Positions 34,401-41,928 of a stretch of 46,881 nucleotides of DNA are shown piece after piece. The notes under the pieces are model-generated. The model saw only the letters and a program-made list of their open reading frames with translations, searched no databases and had not been told where the DNA came from. The position numbers were made by a program, and so were the translations under genes. The DNA lies in assembly GCF_000474235.1 (NCBI RefSeq), contig NZ_BATA01000012.1, positions 1-46,881 on the forward strand. The letters are read 5' to 3'. Within the stretch, counting starts at the first letter, position 1. Every line of letters begins with the position of its first letter. The DNA comes from Halarchaeum acidiphilum MH1-52-1. GTDB taxonomy: Archaea; Halobacteriota; Halobacteria; Halobacteriales; Halobacteriaceae.

Positions 34401-36654
34401 CGGATCGCTGTGACATCGCTCCACTCTCCGGTTTCGAGTCGTCGCCGCGTCTCGCGGAGCCACGCGAGGCGTGTTTCGAACGCGTCGACGACCGCCTGAA
34501 GGCTCTCTCTGCTCGGGTTCCGGTCGCCGCGCTCGTAGTGCTGATACGTCGAACGCGTCAGCCCGCACTCGGACTGCGAGAGTTGGAGGGTCTCCCGGAC
34601 CCGCCGGAGTTCGTCGCCCACTTCGGGGACGACATCGACGTTCGTGTTCGACGGCTGCTCGTCGACGCGTGCGACGCCGCCGTCTTCCGGTCGGTGACGA
34701 ACCCGACGGCGTCGACGTAGCGCCGGAAGCTGTCACCGCCGATCCGTAGCCGATAGCTCCCGTTGTGTCGCTCCTCGACGCTGCTGGTGACGTCGAACGC
34801 GAGCAGGAGCGTTCGGACGTCTTCGAGGAGGTCCCGGCTCGTCGAGGCGACCGTGATCGACCGCTGCGTCGTCGAGACGTGTCCCTCCGCGTCGACGTAC
34901 GCGCGGAGGAACGCGCGCTTCGTCTCCAGCGTCGCGCGCTCGATTGCGTCCGGGACGCGTTGGTCCGCGGAGCGTTCGAGGATGGCGGGTTCGAGGGCTT
35001 CGAGGAAGCTCGCGAACTCGCCCGAATTACAGCGCACCGTCTTCGCGGACTTCCCCCCCCGAGGTTCGTCGACGCTGTAGTTGAGGCCGAGCGCGCCGAG
35101 CGCGTCCGTGACGTCGTCGACGATTTCGGCGTCGTTGTTCGTCACGCGGACGTCCGCCGTGTGGTCGTCGCGGAGGACGACGTGTCCTTCGGCGACGACG
35201 TAGGCGACGAGTCGCGCGAGCGATGGCGTCCACTCGCTCGGGAGGTCGAGGTGGACCGCGTTCGGCGCTCTCGACTCCCGGTACTCGACGTCGAGCGCAT
35301 CGTCTCCGTCCGTCCGGAGCGTCCGCGGCGTCGCGACGAACGCGCCTTCCGTGAGACCGTCGGCCCGTCGCGCCTCGATTCGACCGCCCGACTGCACGAA
35401 CAACGGGTGCGACGGCGTCACGTCGAGTTCGCGCCCGCTCGACGTGCGGACGCGACACATCTCCTCGGGAGCCTCGCGCTTCCACACCTTCGTCGCCCGC
35501 CGCTCGGCGAGCGTCCCGTCGGCCTCCATCGACGGGAGCGGGATGTCGACGTCGTCCCAGACACCGTCGTCGACCGGCTTCGGGTCGTCGAGGTTCTCCT
35601 CGGCGATCTCCCGTATCGGCCGCTCCGTTCCGTCGTCGAGCGTGACGCGGGTGTCGCCGTCGAGGCATTTCCCCGTTCCGGGGTCCCCGATGAGGAGCAT
35701 GTGGAGGTCGCCGCGGATCCGCGAGCCGTCCGGGAGGTGTTTCGTGACACCCGAGAAGAGCTGCAGGAGCATCGCCAGTTTCGCCTGCCGGTGGCCGTAG
35801 ATGGAGGGCGCGACGGAGTCGACCATGTCCTCGTAGATCTCGGGGCGCTGGGAGATCTCGACGATGGTCTCCTTGTCCTCGCTCGTGATCTCCATGTCCT
35901 CGAACTGCTCGTCCTCGATCTCGACGTGGTTGCCCTCCATGTAGACGTCGAAGACCGGACTCTCGTTCGACTCGCTCTGATCCAGTCGCAGCGACCCCGT
36001 CGCGGTCACGTGATCGCCCGGCGTCACGCGCCCCGTGAGGTCGTCCTCGACGTGGACGTCGATGTTCTCGGGGGTCTCGCCGCCCGCGAGGCCCTCCGGG
36101 TTCTCCTGAATGCGGAGCTTCTGCGAGTCGACGAACTCCGACTTCTCCGGGTCGAGCTTGAACGGTCCCTGTCGCTCGCAGGACTCGCACTGGTACGGCT
36201 CCTGAAAGCCCGAATCGGACTGTGGCACCTGCGTCTCGTAGTTGCAGCGCTGACAGACGAACACCGCCTGCTCGATCTTCGGGCGGACCTCCGTGGCCTT
36301 CCGGATGATGCCCTGCACGGCGACGAAGGTGTTGAGGTGCTCGGAGCGCAGCGCGCGGATCTCCGTCGCCTCCGCGATCCCGCGCACGCGGACGTGCGCC
36401 TGTCCGAGCGAGACGTCGATCGGGAGGTCGTAGCGCCGCAGGGCCTCCTCGGCGGCCTCCTGATACCGGTCGGGATACCGGAGGTAGTCGTCCGCGAGGT
36501 CCGCGTCGAACTGGTAGAGGTCGCCCCAGTCGACGCGCAGGCTCTTCTGATCGCGCGGGTAGTTCCGTGCGAGGTCGCCGACCTCGTCCGAGTAGTAGCG
36601 GCGGAGAAACGTCTCGAAGCGGTCGACGAGTTCCTGATCCGTAGCCTGAGCCAT
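31410..36654 (-). CDS. mcm: replicative DNA helicase MCM with two inteins and two single-base frameshifts
   Basis: The replicative 3'-5' helicase. The N-terminal domain has a zinc site (CQRC ... CESC). The AAA+ Walker A GDPGTGK/S is split by intein 1 and SSSAGL/TAAAVRDDF by intein 2. VDELDKM is Walker B, GAANPKYGRF the sensor 1 loop, and a C-terminal winged helix ends GEVYEPRTGHLRTT. Two frame breaks interrupt it: one inside intein 1 (34661-34671) and one 16-21 nt before the stop (CCC at 31428-31430). One added base at each restores 1748 residues; removing inteins of 529 and 523 leaves a 696-residue extein, the normal haloarchaeal length. ATG 36654 has a box at 36681-36690. It heads a five-gene chain. 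Confidence 0.93.
32432..34000 (-). other. MCM intein 2, 523 aa, LAGLIDADG type
   Basis: Starts with Cys in CVTGDTLVHTTEGFREI after SSSAGL and ends FVGNGVVTHN before Thr+1. Homing-endonuclease motifs are YLIGLVFGDGDI and FVRGLMDADGAV. Its length is an exact multiple of three with no frame break. It is separated from intein 1 by a 27-residue extein (34001-34081). The two inteins end in nearly the same 18 nt (GGCGTCGTCNCGCACAAC). Confidence 0.92.
34082..35667 (-). other. MCM intein 1, inserted after the Walker A lysine, with LAGLIDADG and two XRE-type HTH domains
   Basis: Begins with Cys (CLDGDTRVTLDDGTERPIRE, block A) right after GDPGTGK, and ends GTHTYLSNGVVSHN before Ser+1. Endonuclease motifs are LVAYVVAEGHV and LRAYVDAEGHV (DOD type). 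Between the endonuclease and the C-terminal splicing block lie two helix-turn-helix units: LSQSECGLTRSTYQHYERGDR and VSQAALADGMGVEQTAVSYYE. One base is missing near 34661-34671; adding it gives AASHAVDEQPSN and a 529-residue intein. The catalytic splice residues are intact (Cys1, terminal His-Asn, Ser+1). Confidence 0.88.
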
Positions 36655-36680
36655 TCGCTCACGTAGGTAACGCGCGACGC

Positions 36681-36690
36681 CGTAAGAAGT
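36681..36690 (-). promoter_or_regulatory. box A for mcm
   Basis: CGTAAGAAGT (ACTTCTTACG on the coding strand) lies ~31 nt upstream of ATG 36654. Confidence 0.4.
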
Positions 36691-36769
36691 TTGGCAAAGG
36701 GTGGTGAAACTGAACGGACAGACGCACGAGGAGACCGGCGTCCGCGTTCACGCACCGGGCTCGCGCCGC

Positions 36770-36913
36770 TCAGTCGTGATCGACGGTGGTGTTCCGCAGC
36801 AGGCCGCCGCACTCGGGACACTCCTCGGTCGGTTCGACTCCCTCGACGCTGGTTCCACAGTCTCGACACACGAACAGGGTCGACTCGGACGGCCGTCGGT
36901 CGGTCCCAACCAT
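36770..36913 (-). CDS. small zinc-ribbon (rubrerythrin-like domain) protein, 47 aa
   Basis: Read directly from the sequence: MVGTDRRPSESTLFVCRDCG, then TSVEGVEPTEECPECGGLLR, ending NTTVDHD. Two CxxC knuckles (C16, C19; C32, C35) form a complete rubredoxin/rubrerythrin-like zinc ribbon. Such 40-60 residue proteins are common in haloarchaea and often omitted from gene sets. The ATG 36913 follows an AT-rich patch (GATAATAAC at 36918-36926). It lies between mcm and the PD-(D/E)XK gene on the same strand. Role unknown. Confidence 0.8.
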   Translation of the reverse strand: MVGTDRRPSESTLFVCRDCGTSVEGVEPTEECPECGGLLRNTTVDHD

Positions 36914-36964
36914 GCCTGATAATAACTCACGCACACGGAAGAACGTGATGGCGGACCGTCGCGT

Positions 36965-37759
36965 TCACGCGGGCGGCCAGCGCCGATCGAGGGTGTAGTC
37001 GGCGGCGCGATGGGTTCGCTTGTCGTCGTTTCGCGTCGGCTCGACGCGGAGGCTAATGGACTCATCGTACGCGTCGCGCTCGATCAAGTACGTCTCCTCG
37101 GTGTCTCGACACCGGACGAGAACGAGATCGACGTCGTCGCGTCCGGGTGCGTGAGTCGAACCGGTGTCGAAGCGGACGCGGCCGCCGCTCACACTTCCCG
37201 GTCGAATGCTCGTCCGATAGAGCGTCTCGTCCGCATCCCGGACTACGACGTCATACGGTGCGTCGCCCCCGCGTGCACCGAGGACGTCGATTCCCCGCTC
37301 GCGGAGGTCAGCGATGACGGCGTCGCGCCAGCCAGTCGTAGCGGGTTCGGGCGGCCACCGCTCATCGAAGTCGTAGTCGTCGGCCCAGTTGATCGTCCGA
37401 TGGTCCTGCGTCGCGTCCGCGACGCGGAGGCTCATCTGACTCCCGACTTCCGACTCGGGAACGAGGTAGAGGCCCCCCACCTCGTCGCAGTGAATGACGA
37501 AGTAGTCGACGTCGCCGTCGTACTCTTGATACGTGTGCCCGCTCGCGTTCGTGTGCTGTGACTTCCCGTTGAACAGTACCTTCCCGTCGCGGTAGCGTCC
37601 CGTCTTCACCTGTAATTTCCAGATCCCGCCACTGTCGTCCTCCGCGAGCAGGTCGTAGCGCTCGTTGTCCCCGAACGGGACCGAGACGGGGATGTCGCGG
37701 CGCTTCAGCTCCGCGATCACGATGGCCTCCGTGAGATCGCCCTGTCGGTGTGGGTCCAT
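36965..37759 (-). CDS. tandem PD-(D/E)XK nuclease-like protein, second domain degraded, 264 aa
   Basis: Residues 1-136 resemble group I intron/PD-(D/E)XK endonuclease family (PDDEXK_5-like): LTEAIVIAELKRRDIPVSVP (E11/E17), ERYDLLAE (D36), KLQVKTGR (Q50-K52) and a NWADDYDFDERWPP end. Residues 139-264 repeat the layout: WRDAVIADLRERGIDVLGAR, PYDVVV (D170), YRTSIRPG in place of QVKTGR, and AADYTLDRRWPP. So the second half is a duplicated copy that has lost the catalytic Lys. ATG 37759 opens the conserved part. It is divergent from a 67-residue gene across a 22-bp inverted repeat. Possibly a restriction, repair or resolvase-type nuclease. Confidence 0.8.
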   Translation of the reverse strand: MDPHRQGDLTEAIVIAELKRRDIPVSVPFGDNERYDLLAEDDSGGIWKLQVKTGRYRDGKVLFNGKSQHTNASGHTYQEYDGDVDYFVIHCDEVGGLYLVPESEVGSQMSLRVADATQDHRTINWADDYDFDERWPPEPATTGWRDAVIADLRERGIDVLGARGGDAPYDVVVRDADETLYRTSIRPGSVSGGRVRFDTGSTHAPGRDDVDLVLVRCRDTEETYLIERDAYDESISLRVEPTRNDDKRTHRAADYTLDRRWPPA

Positions 37760-37787
37760 GCAATACTGTCACCCCACTATACGATAA

Positions 37788-37809
37788 AGATACCGAGTAT
37801 TCGGTATCT
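37788..37809. promoter_or_regulatory. 22-bp inverted repeat between divergent genes, operator candidate
   Basis: AGATACCGA (37788-37796) and TCGGTATCT (37801-37809) are exact reverse complements around GTAT. It lies in an AT-rich 84-nt gap, 29 nt from the minus-strand start (37759) and 35 nt from ATG 37844, where it covers both promoters. Regulator unknown. Confidence 0.5.
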
Positions 37810-37843
37810 AATCGTTCAAGGACATGACCATGCTTCGGTTCGT

Positions 37844-38047
37844 ATGGCGAAATCACGCGCGCTCATCACCGACACCGAACGCGAACGGCTGTCCGGCAAC
37901 GCCGACGTGGACGACCACAAGCGCTATCAGGCCGTCTCGCGCGTCCGACGTCGCATTCAGAACGAACTACCCGAGGATGTCGCGCTCCTCGCCGAACACC
38001 GACCGGATCTGCTCGAAGAACTCCGCGACGTCGTCTGCGAGGAGTGA
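37844..38047 (+). CDS. small conserved haloarchaeal protein, 67 aa
   Basis: A basic-acidic helical protein: MAKSRALITDTERERLSGNA, DDHKRYQAVSRVRRRIQNEL and a leucine-rich end (LLAEHRPDLLEELRDVVCEE). The YQAVSRVRRRI segment looks suited to nucleic-acid binding. I recognise it as a common haloarchaeal small-protein type without known function. ATG 37844 is preferred over the frame from 37748 because the inverted repeat and promoter lie upstream of it. It ends 4 nt before tRNA-Pro, which is on the opposite strand. Confidence 0.75.
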   Translation: MAKSRALITDTERERLSGNADVDDHKRYQAVSRVRRRIQNELPEDVALLAEHRPDLLEELRDVVCEE

Positions 38048-38051
38048 AAGT

Positions 38052-38123
38052 GGGACCGCCGTGATTCGAACACGGGTGACGGCCACCCAAGGGCCGAAGG
38101 ATGCCAAGCTACCCCACGGTCCC
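38052..38123 (-). tRNA. tRNA-Pro (anticodon UGG)
   Basis: A 72-nt cloverleaf: acceptor GGGACCG/CGGTCCC, anticodon stem CGGCC/GGCCG with loop CTTGGGT (anticodon TGG), and T arm CCGTG-TTCGAAT-CACGG. CCA is not encoded. No intron. A TATA-like TAAGTGTTAC at 38151-38160 is ~32 nt upstream. Confidence 0.97.
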
Positions 38124-38172
38124 GCACCGACAGGTAGCCATCGCGCGGCGGTAAGTGTTACGTTGTTCGCCC

Positions 38173-40233
38173 CTACTCCTCTTCGCCTAGCAGTTCGATC
38201 TCGGCGGCGATCCGGTAGGGGTCCATCTCCTTGCGGACGCCGTCGAGCATCTCGAACGCCTCGTCGGGGTTGAGGAAGTGCGTCGTGACGGCGCGCCCGA
38301 GGTCGGTCGGTTCGAGGCCGTCGATGAAGCCGTATTCGAGGAGTTTGCCGACGGCGTGTTTCGTGGGGACGTCGCCGACCATGCGCTCGCTGAGGCGTTT
38401 CGCGGCGCTCCCGCCGACGACGACGTTCGCGAGCACCTCCTCGATCGCGGCGTTCTGGTCGTAGCGCATCACGACGTCCTCCATCTCGCCCTTGAGGAGC
38501 TTGAACGCGACCTCGTCCTCGCTCATCTCCATGGAGTTGTGGTAGACGGCGTCGGGTTCGACGAGCATGTACACCGTCCCGCGGTCGTGGTAGTCGGGGC
38601 GGCCCGCGCGGCCGAGCATCTGCTCGAACTCCTGTACCGTGAGCCACTCGATCCCCATCGCGAGCGTGTCGAAGACGACTTGACTCGCGGGGAAGTCGAC
38701 GCCGGCGGCGAGCGCGGCGGTGGTGACGACGGCGGCGAGATCCTGATTCCCGAACTGGCGCTCGACCTGCTTGCGCTTGCCGTAGTCGAGACCGGCGTGG
38801 TACGCGGCGGCGGGATAGTCGAGCTTGCGCGCGATCTCGTGACAGCGTCGCCGAGAGTTGGTGAAGACGATCGTCTGGCCGCGATACCCCTTCGAGGACT
38901 CCTTGTCGTACTCGCGGCGGACGAGCTTGTTCGTGATGTCGGGTTTCTCTTGGCCGTCCGCGAAGGTGACGTGGCGCTCGATGGGGACCGGACGCTCCTC
39001 GAACTCGACGAGGTTCGCGCGGAGTTGTTTCGCGAGACCGCCGGGATTGCCGACGGTCGCGGAGAGGTAGATCCACTGCGCGCCCGCGTAATCGTCTCGG
39101 GACTGCTCGCGCTGCTCGCAGTAGTGCTTCAGGCGGGTGATGAGACCGTCGAGTCGGTGGCCGCGGCCGTCCTCTTGGAGGGTGTGGACCTCGTCGATGA
39201 CGACGGTGCCGACGTCCCCGAGGTCGCGCCCGGTTCGGAGCGCGTGATCGATCCCCTCGTAGGTGCCGACGATAACGTCCGCGTTCGGGTCGAACGCCTG
39301 TCCGTCGTCGCGGATGCGCGAGGACCCCACTCTGATGGAGACGTCGACGAGGTCGCCGTACTCGTCCTCGAAGTCCTCGTGCTTCTGGTTCGCGAGCGCG
39401 ACGAGCGGCACGAGGAAGAGCATCTTCCCGTTGCCGCTGAGCGCGCGATGCAGGCCCGCCATCTCGCCGATGAGCGTCTTCCCGGTCGCCGTCGCGGAGA
39501 CGACGAGCTGGTCCTCACCCTCGGTGAGACCGTTCTCGACGCTCAGGCTCTGGACGGGGAGCAAGGACTCGAAGCGATCCTCTAAGAGGCCCTGCACGCC
39601 GGGATGGAGGTCGAGGTCCGAGACCGGGTAGGGGTCGATGTCGTCCGTGTTCGCGGACACCTCGTCGAACTTCGTGAGGTCCGGGTCGAGTTGCCCCTCG
39701 AGGAGGCCGACGATCCGGTCGAGGTCGCCGACGTCGAGGAGGAGTTCTTCGAGACGGTCCTCGGCGGCGCCCGTGAGGTCGCCCTTGAAGGCGAGTTCGC
39801 GTTCGAGCTCGCGGATCGCGCAGTCCTGACAGATCCGCTCGCCGTCGGCCTCGACGGACGTCTCGTCGGTGATCGGCGAGTACCGGCCGTTTCCCGCGCA
39901 GTAGCGACACGTCCGGACGACTTTCGCCTTCTCCGCGAGCTGATAGCCGTCGAGGAGGTCGCGGATCTCGCGGCGACCGTCGCGCGGAGTCTGTTCGGAG
40001 ACGCGGATGCGATCGGCGCGACGCGCGATTTCGACGAACTGATCCGGCGACCGGGGATCCTCGCCGTTCGCCGTCTTCAGCCGGAACTTGCCGGGTCGTG
40101 GGCCGGCGTCCGTCTCCTTCGTCGTCAGGCGCGCTCGGAACAGCCGCTCGCCGTCGCGACGGGCGACGACCGCGTAGTCGTCGCCGACCTCGTGCAGGAA
40201 GAGCGTATCCACCCGTTGGACCTGCTTCGACAC
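38173..40233 (-). CDS. superfamily 2 DNA/RNA helicase with N-terminal zinc finger (DUF5814-type), 686 aa
   Basis: A DEAD/DEAH-type helicase. Walker A ATATGKT is 247-253, DEVH (347-350) in VVIDEVHTL, motif III LSATVGN, and motif VI QMLGRAGRPDYHDRG. The ~200-residue N-terminal region has CRYC (C109, C112) and CQDC (C135, C138), a four-Cys zinc site. The C-terminal helical region resembles Hel308/Ski2-like winged-helix and ratchet segments. GTG 40233 is the start, with box A CGGGCTATTT at 40251-40260. I recall the family as DUF5814-containing, unverified. Substrate (stalled forks or RNA) not known. Confidence 0.9.
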   Translation of the reverse strand: MSKQVQRVDTLFLHEVGDDYAVVARRDGERLFRARLTTKETDAGPRPGKFRLKTANGEDPRSPDQFVEIARRADRIRVSEQTPRDGRREIRDLLDGYQLAEKAKVVRTCRYCAGNGRYSPITDETSVEADGERICQDCAIRELERELAFKGDLTGAAEDRLEELLLDVGDLDRIVGLLEGQLDPDLTKFDEVSANTDDIDPYPVSDLDLHPGVQGLLEDRFESLLPVQSLSVENGLTEGEDQLVVSATATGKTLIGEMAGLHRALSGNGKMLFLVPLVALANQKHEDFEDEYGDLVDVSIRVGSSRIRDDGQAFDPNADVIVGTYEGIDHALRTGRDLGDVGTVVIDEVHTLQEDGRGHRLDGLITRLKHYCEQREQSRDDYAGAQWIYLSATVGNPGGLAKQLRANLVEFEERPVPIERHVTFADGQEKPDITNKLVRREYDKESSKGYRGQTIVFTNSRRRCHEIARKLDYPAAAYHAGLDYGKRKQVERQFGNQDLAAVVTTAALAAGVDFPASQVVFDTLAMGIEWLTVQEFEQMLGRAGRPDYHDRGTVYMLVEPDAVYHNSMEMSEDEVAFKLLKGEMEDVVMRYDQNAAIEEVLANVVVGGSAAKRLSERMVGDVPTKHAVGKLLEYGFIDGLEPTDLGRAVTTHFLNPDEAFEMLDGVRKEMDPYRIAAEIELLGEEE

Positions 40234-40250
40234 GCATCGATATACGGTTG

Positions 40251-40260
40251 CGGGCTATTT
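40251..40260 (-). promoter_or_regulatory. box A for the helicase gene
   Basis: CGGGCTATTT (AAATAGCCCG on the coding strand) is ~23-26 nt upstream of GTG 40233, supporting that GTG. Confidence 0.45.
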
Positions 40261-40337
40261 GAGGGGTTCGCTCCCGCGTGCTCGCGGTGGTCGTCCGCAC
40301 CGTCCCGTCCCTCTCCGGCGTTCGACCGGCCACCGAC

Positions 40338-40344
40338 GTTTAAG
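40338..40344 (+). promoter_or_regulatory. box A for the site-2 protease gene
   Basis: GTTTAAG is 28 nt upstream of ATG 40369 and supports that start over the long spurious frame from 39604. Confidence 0.5.
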
Positions 40345-40368
40345 CCGTCGTCGTTCGAACCCATCCGT

Positions 40369-41556
40369 ATGCGGAGTTACACGGTCGGACGCGTGTTCGG
40401 CATCCCAATCAAGCTCGACGTCACCTTCCTGCTCATCCTCCCGGTGTTCGCCGCGCTGATCGGTTGGCAGACCGAGCAGTGGGTGGACACCCTCAACGCG
40501 ACGTGGAACCTCGGTCTCCCCGTCGGGACGCTCTCGCAGGGGCTCACTCCGTGGCTGCTGGGGATCGCCGCCGCCGTCGGTCTCTTCGTCTGCGTCCTCC
40601 TCCACGAACTCGGCCACAGCGTCGTCTCGATGCACTACGGCTACCCCATCGAGTCCATCACGCTCTGGCTGCTCGGCGGCGTCGCCAACCTCGAAGACCA
40701 GCCCGAAGACTGGAAACAGGAGTTCACCATCGCCATCGCCGGTCCCGTCGTCAGCGTCGTGCTCGGCGTCGTCTCCTACGCCGCGCTCGGCGTCGTCCGC
40801 GGGAGTCCCGTCGTCGCCTTCGTCGTCGGCTACCTCGCGATGGCGAACGTCGTCCTCGCCGTCTTCAACCTCCTGCCCGGCTTCCCGATGGACGGCGGGC
40901 GCGTCCTCCGCGCGATCCTCGCGCGCAAGCGCACCTTCGCCCGCGCCACCCAGCTCGCCGCCGAAGTCGGGAAGGTCGTCGCCGTGATCCTCGGCATCAT
41001 CGGTCTCTTCGGCAACCTCATCCTCGTCGCCATCGCCTTCTTCATCTACATCGGCGCGTCCTCCGAGAGCCAACGCACCGTGATGAACGCCGCCTTCGAG
41101 GGCGTCACCGTCCGCGACGTCATGACGCCCGCGAGCGACGTCAAGCGCGTCAACCCGGACGACACCCTCAGCCAGCTCACCGAGCGGATGTTCGAGGAGC
41201 GACACACCGGCTATCCCGTCATGGAGGACGGCCGCGTCGTCGGCGTCGTCACCCTCGAAGACGCCCGCGACGTCCAGCCCGTCGAGCGCGACGCCTACAC
41301 CGTCGCCGACGTGATGAGCACGGACGTCGAGACGATCGGTTCCGACGCCGAAGCCATGGACGCCCTCGAACGCATCCAGCAGAGCGGCATCGGCCGGCTG
41401 ATCGTCGTCGACGACGACGGCGGCCTCGTCGGCCTCCTCAGCCGCACCGACCTCGTCACCGCGTTCAACATCATCCAGAGCGCGGGCCGCGGCACGCAGA
41501 CGCCCGCGCCGGCCGCGAACGACCACGGTGAGGACGGCCACAGCCGCGCGTCCTAA
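40369..41556 (+). CDS. site-2-protease-type zinc metalloprotease (M50) with two CBS domains, 395 aa
   Basis: An intramembrane protease. HELGH (H79-E80-H83) and the distal Asp in NLLPGFPMDGGR (D175) are the zinc-site residues of M50. About six hydrophobic helices are visible before residue 245. Two CBS domains follow (VRDVMTPASDVKRVNPDDTL ... GYPVMEDGRVVGVV; VADVMSTDVETIGSDAEAMD ... GRLIVVDDDGGLVGL), which in this family bind adenine nucleotides or S-adenosylmethionine and regulate proteolysis. It is divergent from the helicase gene. Targets unknown; membrane-bound regulators are typical. Confidence 0.94.
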   Translation: MRSYTVGRVFGIPIKLDVTFLLILPVFAALIGWQTEQWVDTLNATWNLGLPVGTLSQGLTPWLLGIAAAVGLFVCVLLHELGHSVVSMHYGYPIESITLWLLGGVANLEDQPEDWKQEFTIAIAGPVVSVVLGVVSYAALGVVRGSPVVAFVVGYLAMANVVLAVFNLLPGFPMDGGRVLRAILARKRTFARATQLAAEVGKVVAVILGIIGLFGNLILVAIAFFIYIGASSESQRTVMNAAFEGVTVRDVMTPASDVKRVNPDDTLSQLTERMFEERHTGYPVMEDGRVVGVVTLEDARDVQPVERDAYTVADVMSTDVETIGSDAEAMDALERIQQSGIGRLIVVDDDGGLVGLLSRTDLVTAFNIIQSAGRGTQTPAPAANDHGEDGHSRAS

Positions 41557-41647
41557 GGGCCGCATCGGCGTGCATCCCGGACGCGACGCCCGCGATTGCC
41601 GTCGGGCACACGCGGTACTCGAGGCTGATCACTCGAAAAGCGGGAAA

Positions 41648-41665
41648 CAGGTGCGAGAATCGAAC
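41648..41665 (-). pseudogene. tRNA-His 3'-end fragment (integration-scar candidate)
   Basis: CAGGTGCGAGAATCGAAC matches the 3' part (T arm and acceptor) of tRNA-His at 41761-41778 with one mismatch (C for T). The fragment lies 96 nt downstream of the intact tRNA in its transcription direction. A partial tRNA 3' end downstream of a whole tRNA is the usual trace of a tRNA-targeting integrase. The 41557-41757 interval otherwise has no supported gene. Confidence 0.55.
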
Positions 41666-41757
41666 GCCAGCCGGACGTGCTCGCGTCGCTACGCGAGCCT
41701 CTCGTCGTTCGATTTCGCGCTGGACGTCACGCTCCTCGTTCGGTTCGTCGAGAGAAG

Positions 41758-41831
41758 GTCCAGGTGCGAGAATTGAACCCGCGTCTCAGCCTCCACAAGG
41801 CTGAAGGATAGTCCACTACCCCAACCCGGAC
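41758..41831 (-). tRNA. tRNA-His (anticodon GUG), encoded G-1
   Basis: The 8-bp acceptor GTCCGGGT/ACCTGGAC includes an encoded G at -1 opposite C73, the hallmark of tRNA-His. The anticodon stem CAGCC/GGCTG with loop TTGTGGA gives GTG, and the T arm GCGGG-TTCAATT-CTCGC is complete. CCA not encoded. A TTAATAGG box at 41862-41869 lies ~35 nt upstream. Confidence 0.96.
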
Positions 41832-41897
41832 ACTGCACTCCTCCGTAGCGTCCTGCCGTTAATAGGCGTTACGAAAACGCCGACGCGACGCGACACG

Positions 41898-41903
41898 CTT
41901 TTC
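41898..41903 (+). promoter_or_regulatory. box A for the 152-aa gene
   Basis: CTTTTC is ~29 nt upstream of GTG 41929. Confidence 0.45.
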
Positions 41904-41928
41904 GACGGCGCGCCCCAAGAGATCGGTA

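Noticed and set aside
31428-34671. Programmed frameshifting in mcm
   Set aside because: No slippery heptamer with a downstream structure was seen, one site is inside the intein, and the same one-base loss occurs in four unrelated genes.
41528-41776. 82-aa plus-strand open frame between the protease gene and tRNA-His
   Set aside because: It runs into tRNA-His on the other strand, starts inside the protease gene and shows no recognisable sequence.
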